Assembly: GCA_947502645.1 (NCBI GenBank) | Contig: CANNAD010000001.1 | Span: 496,001-560,000 of the forward strand | Length of the DNA stretch: 64,000 nt | Direction of reading: 5' to 3' | DNA from: an uncultured Micrococcaceae bacterium | GTDB taxonomy: Bacteria; Actinomycetota; Actinomycetes; Actinomycetales; Micrococcaceae | Shown here: one piece after another, positions 54,358 through 63,495 of the stretch | Layout of the letters: each line of letters begins with the position of its first letter | Numbering within the stretch: position 1 is the first letter of the stretch | The notes under the pieces: generated by a model | Databases searched by the model: none | What the model was told of the DNA's origin: nothing | Seen by the model: only the letters and a program-made list of their open reading frames with translations | Program-made: the position numbers and the translations under genes

Positions 54358-55850
54358 GAGCCGGTCCTTTCCGGTTCCAGCCGTTCGCCGCCGAGAATCC
54401 GGGTGAAGGGTTCATCGTGGGTCACGGATACCACCGCTGTGCCGTTGTCCAGAAGGTTCCGCAGCAGGGAGGCCAGTTCGGCCCAGGTATTTGCGTCCTG
54501 TCCGAAGGTCGGTTCGTCGAGGACGAGGACTTCGGGCCTTGTTGCCAGCACTGTGGCTACCGATAGTCGGCGTTTCTCGCCGCCGGAGAGCGTGTACGGG
54601 TTGGCTTCCGCCAGGGATTCCAGGCGTAGCCGCTGCAGCAGCTCATCCACCCGGGACGTCACAGCGTCCTCGGACAACCCAGCGTGGCGCGGTCCGAAGG
54701 CGAGCTCGTCGCGGACGCGTCCGGTGACGAACTGGTGCTCGGGTTCCTGAAAGACCGTGCCGATTCTGGTGATCAGGTCGCGGGCCTTCCATTGCGCGGG
54801 ATCGGCCCCGAGACCTCTGGCGAACTCTGCCGTGGCCCGGACGTGGCCCGACAGCGCGGGAAGCAGCCCGGCGAGCGTCAGAGCGAACGTGGATTTACCC
54901 GCACCGTTGGGCCCGGTCACGCTCACTGCCCGACCTTGCCGAACCGTCAGGTTGATATTCGACGCCGCGGCGTCCGGCGTGTATCGCCGTCGTGCTCTCT
55001 CCCGTGAAACAGCCAGGTTCGCCGCTTCGAGAAGCGGCACGCCGCTGCCCCCGTTTTTCCTCGGCGTCACCTCGGGAAGGTGTCCCGGGACCCAGACGCC
55101 AGCGGCTATGAGCCGCTCCCTCGCCTGGGGAAAGACGACGGAGGGCGGCCCGTCGGCGGCCACTCCACCACCAGGCTCCAGCACGACGACGCGGTCCACG
55201 ACGTCGATCCATGCCTCCACCCGGTGCTCCACCACCACGAGAGTTGCCCCGGTGTCCTCTACTACACGGGATACCGCATCGCGGACTTCGAGGACTCCGG
55301 CTGGGTCCAGGTTGGCGGTGGGCTCATCCAGGAGAATCAGACCCGGCTGCATGGCCAGAATGCCCGCCAGTGCGAGCCGCTGTTTCTGCCCTCCGGAAAG
55401 CTGCTGTGTGGGATGGTTCAGCGGAACATCCAGTCCGACGGCGCGCAGCGAGGTGCGCACCCGACACCAGATCTCGGTGGGATCAACCGCGAGGTTTTCG
55501 GCTCCGAACGCGACGTCGTCGCCCACGCGGGACAGGATGACCTGGGATTCAGGATCCTGTTGCATAAGCCCGGCCCGTCCCCGCAGCCCGTTCGCGTTCA
55601 CCCCGTCAAGGGTCAGAGAGCCGGTTTCGTCGGCGTCGTCCTCGGCGCCCAGAACTCCGGCAAGGGCATGGAGAAGGGTGGACTTTCCGGCGCCAGAAGG
55701 ACCAAGAAGCAGAACCTTCTCCCCCGGCTCGATGTGTAGGTCAAGCCCCTTGATGGCAGGCTGGTCACGGCCAGAGTGCCGCCAGCCCCAATTGGAGGCC
55801 CTGACAGCAGCCGGCTTCACGCCGGTTCTGGGGTCCGAGCTGATGCTCAC
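54354..55850 (-). CDS. ECF transporter double ATPase (YkoD-like)
   Basis: 498 residues: two ABC ATPases in one chain. First half: Walker A GPSGAGKST, signature LSGGQKQR, Walker B LILLDEPTANLD. Second half: GPNGAGKST, LSGGEKRR, VLVLDEPTFGQD. Both appear intact. It overlaps its neighbours by 4 bp on both sides, order S component - ATPase - T component, the ykoEDC layout for hydroxymethylpyrimidine/thiamine uptake. Confidence 0.92.
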   Translation of the reverse strand: MSISSDPRTGVKPAAVRASNWGWRHSGRDQPAIKGLDLHIEPGEKVLLLGPSGAGKSTLLHALAGVLGAEDDADETGSLTLDGVNANGLRGRAGLMQQDPESQVILSRVGDDVAFGAENLAVDPTEIWCRVRTSLRAVGLDVPLNHPTQQLSGGQKQRLALAGILAMQPGLILLDEPTANLDPAGVLEVRDAVSRVVEDTGATLVVVEHRVEAWIDVVDRVVVLEPGGGVAADGPPSVVFPQARERLIAAGVWVPGHLPEVTPRKNGGSGVPLLEAANLAVSRERARRRYTPDAAASNINLTVRQGRAVSVTGPNGAGKSTFALTLAGLLPALSGHVRATAEFARGLGADPAQWKARDLITRIGTVFQEPEHQFVTGRVRDELAFGPRHAGLSEDAVTSRVDELLQRLRLESLAEANPYTLSGGEKRRLSVATVLATRPEVLVLDEPTFGQDANTWAELASLLRNLLDNGTAVVSVTHDEPFTRILGGERLEPERTGS

Positions 55851-56473
55851 AGCACTGGTTCGGATGCCGCGTTACGCGAGGGGAAGGCGCTCAAGGCACC
55901 GGTGCGTGAAAGCCCCCGGGCAGCGAGCCAGGACAGGACGCCAGCGAGGATCGCGCAGCCCGCAACGCAGCACACAATGTAGACAATCTTGTGGTCGAGG
56001 GCCCACGCAATATTCCAGCCCCACGGCATGAACGTGTCATTGAGGCCCATGAAAAGGCCCGCGGCCCCACCGGCCAGAAGCGCCACAGACAGCGTGAACC
56101 GGCGGTACCCAAAGGCGGCGAACATCAGCTCAGCACCGAGGCCCTGGATCATGCCGGACACCATGACCGCGACGCCGTACTTTGAGCCCATGAGCAGTTC
56201 ACCCATCGCCCCGACGGTTTCACAGAAGAAGGCTGCCCCCGGCTTCCTGATAATGAGCGCGCCCAGCACCGCAGGGATGACCCAACCGCCGCTGTAGAGC
56301 CCGGACAGGGGCGGATATGCCGCTGTGAGGACACCAACCGGGCCGGAGCCAAGGGACCATAGCCAGAAAATGACACCCCCGGATACGGCGATCAAGGCGG
56401 CGACGACGATGTCCACCACGCGCCAGCGGTAACGCGGCTTGCGTGCTGCAGTGTCCGTAAGTTGTTCAGTCAT
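55847..56473 (-). CDS. ECF S component for thiamine/HMP (YkoE family)
   Basis: 208 residues with five or six hydrophobic segments. VVDIVVAALIAVSGGVIFWLW, YPPLSGLYSGGWVIPAVLG and GMNDTFMPWG-like loops agree with the YkoE family. AGGAGG 5 bp upstream supports ATG 56473. A TPP riboswitch in the leader fixes the ligand as thiamine or its pyrimidine moiety. First gene of the operon. Confidence 0.88.
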   Translation of the reverse strand: MTEQLTDTAARKPRYRWRVVDIVVAALIAVSGGVIFWLWSLGSGPVGVLTAAYPPLSGLYSGGWVIPAVLGALIIRKPGAAFFCETVGAMGELLMGSKYGVAVMVSGMIQGLGAELMFAAFGYRRFTLSVALLAGGAAGLFMGLNDTFMPWGWNIAWALDHKIVYIVCCVAGCAILAGVLSWLAARGLSRTGALSAFPSRNAASEPVL

Positions 56474-56478
56474 GAAAT

Positions 56479-56496
56479 CCTCCTGGAGTCAGGAGG
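56479..56496 (-). promoter_or_regulatory. SD-sequestering hairpin of the thiamine transporter operon
   Basis: Perfect stem CCTCCTG (56490-56496 read in reverse) / CAGGAGG (56479-56485 read in reverse), loop ACTC. The AGGAGG ribosome-binding site is inside one arm, so pairing would block translation. It is the likely expression platform of the riboswitch just upstream. Confidence 0.75.
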
Positions 56497-56525
56497 GGAA
56501 AATGCCCGAGGCACTTTGAGATGCT

Positions 56526-56632
56526 CGACTCCCTTCGCCGGTACTAGCCGGAGCAGGTTCGAGGGTCTGCGGTGGTCCGCACTCTCAGCGCTCAACCTGC
56601 GTCCAGTTTCCCGGAACAGGCAACGCTCCCCT
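56526..56632 (-). ncRNA. TPP riboswitch (THI element)
   Basis: On the minus strand: GGGGAGCG (56631-56624), then CGCTGAGAGTGCGG, then ACCCTCGAACCTG, then CCGGCTAGTACCGGCGAAGGGA. CTGAGAG, ACCCT-GAACCTG and the final AGGGA are the conserved TPP-aptamer elements, in order and spacing. It lies 55-160 bp before the YkoE-like gene and should turn it off when thiamine pyrophosphate is plentiful. Confidence 0.95.
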
Positions 56633-56764
56633 GTCGTGATGTATTTGCTGATTTCTCAGTGCCTATTAGCTTACACGCAGGCACGCATCGCGACGACTGA
56701 CGCTAGGCTAGGGAGAGAAAGTTCAGGCAACCTGATAGCTGACATCTGAAAGCAAGGAGCCACC

Positions 56765-57025
56765 ATGGAGAAAATGTTCAAGATTCTGGGATCTGTGATC
56801 AGCCTCGCCGCAGGCATCGCAGGAGCCAAGATTGTGGACGCCGTCTGGGAAAAGGTCACCGGAGACGGACCACCCAAGGGCACCGATGCACTGGAGAACA
56901 CACTGCGCTCGTCGCTGGTCTTCGCATTGGTCTCTGGCGCTGTCCGCACCCTGATCCAGGTGCTGACCAACCGTGAAACGCAGCGGGCCATCAACCGGTT
57001 CGTTCGGACTCGCGGACAGGTTTAA
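56765..57025 (+). CDS. DUF4235 family membrane protein
   Basis: 86 residues behind AAGGAG (7 bp spacing). Two hydrophobic segments (about 5-25 and 50-68); the family pattern MFKILGSVISLAAGIAGAKIVDAVWEKVTG is typical of actinobacterial DUF4235 proteins. Function unknown. TAGGCT about 50 bp upstream may be its -10. It converges on mrpG with a 6-bp gap. Confidence 0.85.
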   Translation: MEKMFKILGSVISLAAGIAGAKIVDAVWEKVTGDGPPKGTDALENTLRSSLVFALVSGAVRTLIQVLTNRETQRAINRFVRTRGQV

Positions 57026-57031
57026 GCGCCC

Positions 57032-57442
57032 CTAATCGTTGCGGGTGTCTCCCTCCGGGGAGGCACCCGCTGTCGTTTCATCCGGGTCCTGCTCCTTCGC
57101 CGCACGCTCAACGACCTCGTCCAGCTCATCGATGCAGAGCAATTCCTTGCGCAAGTGTTTGGTGCGGTACCCGGCACGTCCCACCATGTGCGCGGACACG
57201 GGAGTGGTGAGAAGCTGAAATATCCATGCCGCCACCAGGACCGGAAGTAGCACCCAGCTGCGCATCTCCGCGGCGATCGCGGCCAGGAACAACCAGAGCC
57301 CGAGCACCTGCGGCTTGGTCGCCGCGTGCATGCGGGACATCAGATCCGGGAACCTCAACAGCCCGATGGCTGCGGCCAGGGACATCAGGGCGCCGCCGAT
57401 CAGGCAAACCGCCACGATGACGTCGAAAATTGTTTCAACCAT
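57032..57442 (-). CDS. mrpG: Na+/H+ antiporter subunit MrpG
   Basis: 136 residues with three helices in the first ~90 residues; SLAAAIGLLRFPDLMSRMHAATKPQVLG is the MrpG/MnhG signature. An acidic C-terminal extension of ~45 residues (LDEVVERAAKEQDPDE) is added. Start overlaps the end of mrpF. Last gene of the operon. Confidence 0.93.
   Translation of the reverse strand: MVETIFDVIVAVCLIGGALMSLAAAIGLLRFPDLMSRMHAATKPQVLGLWLFLAAIAAEMRSWVLLPVLVAAWIFQLLTTPVSAHMVGRAGYRTKHLRKELLCIDELDEVVERAAKEQDPDETTAGASPEGDTRND
57041..57070 (+). terminator. hairpin inside the end of mrpG, possible terminator for DUF4235
   Basis: GCGGGTG-CTCC / GGAG-CACCCGC with one mismatch pair and a short loop, then TGTCGTTT. It lies within the last codons of mrpG, so it could end the plus-strand transcript while being part of the antiporter coding sequence. 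Confidence 0.55.
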
Positions 57443-57704
57443 TGGTGAGCCTCCGGTCTGTCACGAACCGGGACACGGTGATGGATCCGATGAACCCCAC
57501 AATGGAGATAGCTACCAACAGGACCAGGTTGTCTAGATTGCCGTTGATGGCCATATCTGCGGCCAAGGCACCCCCAAAGATTGCCAGCAGGACGTCAATA
57601 GCCAGGACCCTGTCCAGCAGAGACGGCCCCCGCACAATCCGGAAGATGGCCCCAGCCGCGGCCAGCGCGAGAATAACGGACACAATGATGGTGACGACGG
57701 TCAT
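57435..57704 (-). CDS. mrpF: Na+/H+ antiporter subunit MrpF
   Basis: 89 residues, three helices. GPSLLDRVLAIDVLLAIFGG is characteristic of MrpF/MnhF. Overlaps mrpE and mrpG by a few bases on both sides, so translation is coupled. Confidence 0.93.
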   Translation of the reverse strand: MTVVTIIVSVILALAAAGAIFRIVRGPSLLDRVLAIDVLLAIFGGALAADMAINGNLDNLVLLVAISIVGFIGSITVSRFVTDRRLTNG

Positions 57705-58240
57705 GCGTTCTCCTGCCTCAGCCGGTCGAGTTCTTCCCTGCTCCCGAGCACCCGGATGATCTGTGCTTCGGTGAGTCGGGCCTCCCTGCGGATGGCGTCA
57801 GCATCGTGCGTCGTCTCGACATTGAGACAGTGCAGGTAGAGCGTGGACGTGGATCGGTCTACATCGACCACCAACGACCCCGGGATCAGTGTCAGGGTGT
57901 GTCCGGTTGCCGTGACAATGAAGTCCGAGCTGCTGCGGAGCTGGACGGCGACGACAGCATTGCGGATATGCGGGCCTCTGGTGACCGCCAACCAGAAAAC
58001 GTCGACGCTGGCGGCCACCACCTTGCCGAAGAATCGGGCACCAAAAGCAATCGCGTACAAAATATTGAAACGGCCACTGAGCTCCACCGGAGGCAGGTAG
58101 AACAAGCGGGTCACAACAATAGCGATCAGTGCCCCAAAGAGCAGGTTTGATCCACTGAAGTCCCGCCACAGGGAACCCCAGACCAGCACGAGCCACACGA
58201 TGAGTGGAAGTTCCTGAGCAAAGGAAGCATGCTTTTTCAC
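57701..58240 (-). CDS. mrpE: Na+/H+ antiporter subunit MrpE
   Basis: 179 residues. Three N-terminal helices (LPLIVWLVLVWGSLWRD, NLLFGALIAIVVTRLFYL) followed by a cytosolic domain with TGHTLTLIPGSLVVDVD, typical of MrpE/MnhE. ATGA-type overlaps to mrpD and mrpF. Confidence 0.93.
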   Translation of the reverse strand: MKKHASFAQELPLIVWLVLVWGSLWRDFSGSNLLFGALIAIVVTRLFYLPPVELSGRFNILYAIAFGARFFGKVVAASVDVFWLAVTRGPHIRNAVVAVQLRSSSDFIVTATGHTLTLIPGSLVVDVDRSTSTLYLHCLNVETTHDADAIRREARLTEAQIIRVLGSREELDRLRQENA

Positions 58241-59868
58241 TGCCCGGCCCCCTCACCAAAAACGGCTTCAATATAAGGAGTGCGGTCCAGCATGTCCTGG
58301 GCTGCAAGGTTGGAGAACTCAACCAGCGGACCAGCCAGCAACGTGACCGCAAGGCCGAGGGCCACCAACGCGATGGTCGATCCAACCATCGCCCAGGAAA
58401 GGCCGGCACTATTGCTGTCCGACATGCCGTCGTCGTCATCATCCGCGTCCGTTCCCGTGATCACGGGAGCGGTCCCCTGCCATTTGACGGCCGAAACAGG
58501 CAACAACAGCACCGGATCCGGATCGATGGCGTCGACCGGCCTGCGCCAGAAAGCCCTGTTCCAGACCCTCGCCATAGCCAGAAGCGTCAACAAACTAGTA
58601 ACCACGCTGCCGATGACCAGCACGTACGCAGTACCCGTACCAAGGTCAACGCCAGCCTGCAGGAGCCCCAGCTTCCCCAGGAACCCGGAGAACGGCGGGA
58701 TACCAGCGAGGTTCATCGCCGGCACAAAGTACAGGACGGCCAGCAGCGGCGAAAGCCGTGCAAGGCCGCCGAGCTTATCCACATTCGCTGTGCCGCCCCG
58801 GCGTTCGATCAGGCCAGAGACAAGGAACAGGCTGGTCTGCACAATAATGTGGTGAACCACGTAGAAGACAGCCGCACCAAGCCCTGCAACAGAGGACATC
58901 GCCAGACCAAAGACCATGAAGCCGATATGACTGACGAGGGTGAACGACAACAAACGCCTGATATCCGACTGCGCGAGTGCACCCAATATTCCAACGATCA
59001 TGGTCAGTAGTGCCACGAGCATCAGCAGATCGTTGATCCGGTCACCCGGGAACAGCAGGGTCTCCGTCCGGAACATGGCATAGACACCAACTTTGGTGAG
59101 CAACCCGGCGAACACCGCGGTCACTGGTGCCGGCGCTGTCGGGTAGGAGTCGGGGAGCCAGAAAGACAACGGGAACACCGCCGCTTTCACACCGAAAGCC
59201 ACCAGGAGCATCAGATGCAGCGTCAACTGCATACCGGAATCCAGATTCTCGAGCTTGATCGCGAGATCGGCCATGTTGATGCTGCCTGTGGCCGCGTAGA
59301 TCATCCCGATCGTCAGCAGGAACAGCAAGGACGAAATGACACTGACGACGACGTACGTCACGCCAGCCCGAATACGCGGGCCTGACCCACCAAGGGTCAT
59401 CAAAACATAGCTTGCAGTCAGCAGGATCTCGAAGCCGACATACAGGTTGAACAGATCTCCGGCCAGGAAAGCGTTGGAGACACCAGCAACCAGGATCAGG
59501 TACGTGGGGTGGAAGATCGAAACCGGCGCATCCTCATCTCCATCCACCTGCCCCTGCCCGGTCGCGTAGATCAACACGGCGAGACTGACGGCCGTCGACA
59601 CGACCAGCATGAGCGAGGACAGACGGTCCACGACAAGAGTGATACCGAATGGAGGCGCCCAACCGCCCAGATGTACCGCCTGGGCACCATGCTCCCAGGT
59701 GCTGAAGAGCAACACCACCTCGATGAGCAGGGTCAGGGAGAGGACAGCGGTGCTGATCCGCCGCTGAAGCGCAGGCTTCCTGATGAGCAGAAACGCCAGC
59801 GCTGCACCAAGGAACGGCAGGACAACGGGCAGCGGTGCGATGGAGACGAGTGAGAAATCCATGGTCAT
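58237..59868 (-). CDS. mrpD: Na+/H+ antiporter subunit MrpD
   Basis: 543 residues, about fourteen helices, homologous to complex I NuoM/NuoN. Key features are ILTASYVLMTLGG, SFWLPDSYPTAPAPVTAVFAGLLTKVGVYAMFR and LSFTLVSHIGFMVFGLAM, which hold the conserved proton-channel Lys and His residues. Part of the seven-gene Mrp complex. Confidence 0.95.
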   Translation of the reverse strand: MTMDFSLVSIAPLPVVLPFLGAALAFLLIRKPALQRRISTAVLSLTLLIEVVLLFSTWEHGAQAVHLGGWAPPFGITLVVDRLSSLMLVVSTAVSLAVLIYATGQGQVDGDEDAPVSIFHPTYLILVAGVSNAFLAGDLFNLYVGFEILLTASYVLMTLGGSGPRIRAGVTYVVVSVISSLLFLLTIGMIYAATGSINMADLAIKLENLDSGMQLTLHLMLLVAFGVKAAVFPLSFWLPDSYPTAPAPVTAVFAGLLTKVGVYAMFRTETLLFPGDRINDLLMLVALLTMIVGILGALAQSDIRRLLSFTLVSHIGFMVFGLAMSSVAGLGAAVFYVVHHIIVQTSLFLVSGLIERRGGTANVDKLGGLARLSPLLAVLYFVPAMNLAGIPPFSGFLGKLGLLQAGVDLGTGTAYVLVIGSVVTSLLTLLAMARVWNRAFWRRPVDAIDPDPVLLLPVSAVKWQGTAPVITGTDADDDDDGMSDSNSAGLSWAMVGSTIALVALGLAVTLLAGPLVEFSNLAAQDMLDRTPYIEAVFGEGAGQ

Positions 59869-60356
59869 CGGATCTCCTCGCTACCTGTGTGTTGCGTATC
59901 CTGCACGGTCCGTGACCCGGGCCTCTCTTCACTTTCCTCTGGCGAGGTGAACTCGGTGGTTTCCGCCGGTACGTCGGCGTCGTCCTCTTCGTCGAAGCTA
60001 CTCTGGGTAGCGACGCGGCGGTCTTCGAGGTCATCCTGGACCTCATCCCGGCGCACCAGTAACCAGGACCGGTAAATCAAGCCGAGCATGAACGCCGTCA
60101 CGGCGAAGGAAATCACAATGGACGTCAGGATGAGGGCTTGCGGCAGCGCATCACTATATTCCGAAGCTGAAATATTCTCGTTGTACAGTGGCGCTTTACC
60201 TGCGAACCCGCCCGTGGACAGCAGGAGCACATTGGCACCGTTGGTCAACAGAATCAGGCCCAGCAGAACACGCGTCAGGCTGCGTTCCAGCAGGAGGTAG
60301 ATTCCGATTGCGAACAGTGCACCCATCACCACGAGCAGCGTAATGTTAACGCTCAT
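59865..60356 (-). CDS. mrpC: Na+/H+ antiporter subunit MrpC
   Basis: 163 residues from ATG 60356; the frame is open to 60557 but that part overlaps mrpAB. Three helices homologous to NuoK (MSVNITLLVVMGALFAIGIYL, GLILLTNGANVLLLSTGG, PQALILTSIVISFAVTAFML). The C-terminal ~55 residues are acidic and hydrophilic, longer than in Bacillus MrpC. Overlaps mrpAB by 11 bp. Confidence 0.93.
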   Translation of the reverse strand: MSVNITLLVVMGALFAIGIYLLLERSLTRVLLGLILLTNGANVLLLSTGGFAGKAPLYNENISASEYSDALPQALILTSIVISFAVTAFMLGLIYRSWLLVRRDEVQDDLEDRRVATQSSFDEEDDADVPAETTEFTSPEESEERPGSRTVQDTQHTGSEEIR

Positions 60357-63300
60357 GTGATGCCCCGCTTTCCTCGCTGGCCGATGCGGCCATGGACGGG
60401 CCATCCGGAATTTCCGTGTCGTCGTTCCCGCTTCCTGTTTCATTACGTTCGTCAACCTCTGAACCGAGGCTTCGCAGGACATCCAGCACGAGTCCCACCA
60501 CGACCAGGTAGACCCCGATGTCGAAGAGAGTGGACGTGACGAACTTGACGTCGCCAAAGAGCGGCATCCAGAACTTCAGGATGGCGCTCTGGAACACCTG
60601 CCCGCCCAGGACCAACGGGGCCATGGCGGTTAGGGACGCCAGGCCGAGACCACTCCCAAGCAGGGCGCCGGCACTGACCGGTGTGGCTTCCGCCAACTCG
60701 AACCGGCCACCTGCCAGATACCTGATGGTCAAGGCCAGCCCCGCCATCAAACCGCCGGCAAAACCACCACCGGGCGAATTATGCCCGGAAAGGAGCAGGA
60801 AGATGGAGAACACGATCACGGAGTGGAAGATCAGCCGCGTCACCACCTCAAAGATGATGGACCGCCGCTCGGGTGCCAGCGTACGACCGGCCACAAGCCA
60901 GCTGGTACGCGTGACAGTGATGAACTTCTCCGCAAGGCCAAGGGCCGCTCCCTGCCGGTGACCCTCAACGATCTTCTCGTGCCCGCGGTCCACCGACCCT
61001 GTCTCCACACCGTCCGCGCGCAGTCTCTTGTCACCACGGTTGCGTACAAAGATCAAGCTGGCCACGCCGGTAGCAGCAATGGCGAGCACCGAGATCTCAC
61101 CAAAGGTGTCCCAGGCACGAATATCCACGAGCGTGACATTCACGATGTTGTCCCCGCCGCCCCCGTTGTGCGCCAGCTCCGGGAAGGCCAGCGAAACCGG
61201 CGCCGCCACCCGGGCACCCATGGCACTGGCCGCAATGAACATCATGGTGAGCCCGAAACTCACACCCAGGACGGCCCGCAGCACACGATGCCTGCCGGGT
61301 TGGCTCTCCCAGAGCCGGGCAGGCAGGGATCGCAGTGCCAGAACGAAAGCCACCAGGACCACCGTCTCCACCAGCATCTGGGTCAGCGCCAGATCAGGGG
61401 CGCCCTGAAGCACGAACAACAACGCCATCCCATAACCAGTCACACTGACCATCAGGACAGCCAGGAAACGCTTGTTGGCCCGGATGGCACCTAGGGCACC
61501 CAGAATGATTCCTGCGCCGACAGCAACCTGGACTGGCTCATCAAACCAATGCCACTGCGCTGGCAACTGTGGTCCATGACCAAAAATCGAGAGCAGCGGG
61601 GTGACAATCGCCATGCCAAGAATCACCGTCAGATAAAACGCGAGCGAGCCTCGCTGCGTCCGGCCCGTCACCCAGATCGCGACGTCGTCGAGCACACCGA
61701 TGGTCCCCCGGTACATCCGCTCAGCCTCCGGCACGCGCTGCATGCGCAGCTGCACACGCTCAACGCGACCCCGCTGCCAGAACAACAGGACACCCAATCC
61801 GATCGTGACGACAGTCAGGCCAAGGGCAGGAGTGATCCCGTGCCATAAGGCAAGATGCGGCCGTGCCGTCCCGGTATCCGGGAACAGATCAACATAGGGT
61901 TGCACGGCCTGGTCTACCGGGAACACCCAGAGCCCCAAAACTACCGTGACGACCGCGAGAACGGCCGGGGCCGCCAGGAACTCCGGCTCGATCCGCTTGA
62001 ACGGAGTATCCTCAGCCGGATCCTTGGTGCCGAACCCGCCCCAGATAAAGCGCGCGCTATACGCGAAAGTCAGGACCGAACCGAGAACAACACCGATCAG
62101 CACCACCCAGGAGGCCCAGCCGCCGTCGTGCTCCACGCCATGAACGAACGCTTCGTAGACGGATTCCTTGGCAACAAATCCGAGGAGCGGCGGAAGCCCG
62201 GCCATGGACGCTGCACCAACGACGGCGATCGCTGCCAACCACGGAGCCTTACGCCGCAGGCCGGACAGTTCACGAAGATCTCGTGTTCCGGCACGGTGGT
62301 CGATAACGCCGACCACCAGGAAGAGTGTGGCCTTGAAGAGCCCGTGAGCCAGCAGGAGCCCCAGCCCAGCAAGCGCCGTTTCACGGTTGCCGCCGCCCAC
62401 CACCAGCATGAGAAAACCCAATTGGCTGACGGTGCCATATGCCAGCAGCAGTTTGAGGTCGAACTGTCTCAGCGCCCTCCAGCCGCCAATGATCATTGTC
62501 GACAGCCCCAGCACCATGATGACGGGGTCCCAGAAAGCAGTCTCCGCGAAACCAGGCGCAAACCGGGCCACCAGATAGATGCCGGCCTTCACCATCGCCG
62601 CCGCATGCAGATAGGCGCTGACGGGCGTGGGCGCAGCCATGGCAGCAGGTAGCCAGAAGTGGAAAGGAACCTGCGCGGACTTGGTCATGGCACCCAGCAG
62701 GACCAGAGCGATAGCCGCGTCAACCATGAGGCCCTGCTCCAGCAGTCCACTGGTATCAGCCAGAATCTCGGAAATCCGGTACGTTCCCGCGGATTCACCA
62801 ATGATGATGAACCCCACGAGCATCGCCAGCCCACCGAAGGTTGTGACAATCAGGGCCTGCAGCGCCGCCCGTCGTGCGGAGAGACGATGCCGGGCATAAC
62901 CGATCAGCAGATAGGAAAGCACCGTCGTGATTTCCCAGAAGATATAGAGCAACAGCAGATTATCGGCAGTTACCAGGCCGAACATGGCGCCTGCGAAAGC
63001 CAGCAGCTGCGCGCCGAACGCACCGAGGCCGGCGTCGTCCGTCTTGAAATACCGGGCGCAGTAAAACAGGACCAGGGCGCCGACACCGAGAATAAGCAGT
63101 GCAAGAACCGCCGCGAGATCATCCATCCGGAAGTCAAGATTGAGCTTGAGTTCCGGAACCCACTCCAGCAAGCGCGACGGCGGCGCGTTCGGGTTTCCAG
63201 CCAACGCGGCCTGATCGGCCCTCGTATAACGGGGAAAGGTGAAGATTAGCCAGACAAATCCTGCAGCCGGAGCTGCGGCCAAAGCGTAGAAGGCGCTACG

Positions 63301-63369
63301 GCCCATGCGGGAGAAAAGCCAGGGCGCGACAACAGACACCGTGAACAATACGGTGAGCACCACAAGCAC
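60346..63369 (-). CDS. mrpA: fused Na+/H+ antiporter subunits MrpA-MrpB
   Basis: 1007 residues from GTG 63369, with GCGGAG 7 bp upstream. The N-terminal ~520 residues are the NuoL-like proton-channel part (HFWLPAAMAAPTPVSAYLHAAAMVKAGIYLVARFAP, AYGTVSQLGFLMLVVGGG). Residues ~590-790 are the DUF4040/MrpA C-terminal part (QGAPDLALTQMLVETVVLVAFVLALRSLP). Residues ~835-965 are an MrpB domain (LLLSGHNSPGGGFAGGLMAGLALTIRYLAGG). The A-B fusion is usual in actinobacteria. First gene of mrpABCDEFG; pumps Na+ out in exchange for protons, for pH and salt tolerance. Confidence 0.95.
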   Translation of the reverse strand: MLVVLTVLFTVSVVAPWLFSRMGRSAFYALAAAPAAGFVWLIFTFPRYTRADQAALAGNPNAPPSRLLEWVPELKLNLDFRMDDLAAVLALLILGVGALVLFYCARYFKTDDAGLGAFGAQLLAFAGAMFGLVTADNLLLLYIFWEITTVLSYLLIGYARHRLSARRAALQALIVTTFGGLAMLVGFIIIGESAGTYRISEILADTSGLLEQGLMVDAAIALVLLGAMTKSAQVPFHFWLPAAMAAPTPVSAYLHAAAMVKAGIYLVARFAPGFAETAFWDPVIMVLGLSTMIIGGWRALRQFDLKLLLAYGTVSQLGFLMLVVGGGNRETALAGLGLLLAHGLFKATLFLVVGVIDHRAGTRDLRELSGLRRKAPWLAAIAVVGAASMAGLPPLLGFVAKESVYEAFVHGVEHDGGWASWVVLIGVVLGSVLTFAYSARFIWGGFGTKDPAEDTPFKRIEPEFLAAPAVLAVVTVVLGLWVFPVDQAVQPYVDLFPDTGTARPHLALWHGITPALGLTVVTIGLGVLLFWQRGRVERVQLRMQRVPEAERMYRGTIGVLDDVAIWVTGRTQRGSLAFYLTVILGMAIVTPLLSIFGHGPQLPAQWHWFDEPVQVAVGAGIILGALGAIRANKRFLAVLMVSVTGYGMALLFVLQGAPDLALTQMLVETVVLVAFVLALRSLPARLWESQPGRHRVLRAVLGVSFGLTMMFIAASAMGARVAAPVSLAFPELAHNGGGGDNIVNVTLVDIRAWDTFGEISVLAIAATGVASLIFVRNRGDKRLRADGVETGSVDRGHEKIVEGHRQGAALGLAEKFITVTRTSWLVAGRTLAPERRSIIFEVVTRLIFHSVIVFSIFLLLSGHNSPGGGFAGGLMAGLALTIRYLAGGRFELAEATPVSAGALLGSGLGLASLTAMAPLVLGGQVFQSAILKFWMPLFGDVKFVTSTLFDIGVYLVVVGLVLDVLRSLGSEVDERNETGSGNDDTEIPDGPSMAASASEESGASHER

Positions 63370-63483
63370 AATCTAACTCCGCAACTCTATTGACGACGGG
63401 CATGGACAGCGGGGTTAATCTTTATCCATTCTATCCGAGGCATAAGGGTGCCGCAGGTTGATGACGCATTAGTGGCTTACAGA

Positions 63484-63489
63484 TAGCAT
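63484..63489 (+). promoter_or_regulatory. leaderless -10 hexamer of the MFS transporter gene
   Basis: TAGCAT, then CAGGAC, then ATG at 63496. AGGA overlaps the spacer, so a ribosome-binding role cannot be excluded. Confidence 0.4.
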
Positions 63490-63495
63490 CAGGAC

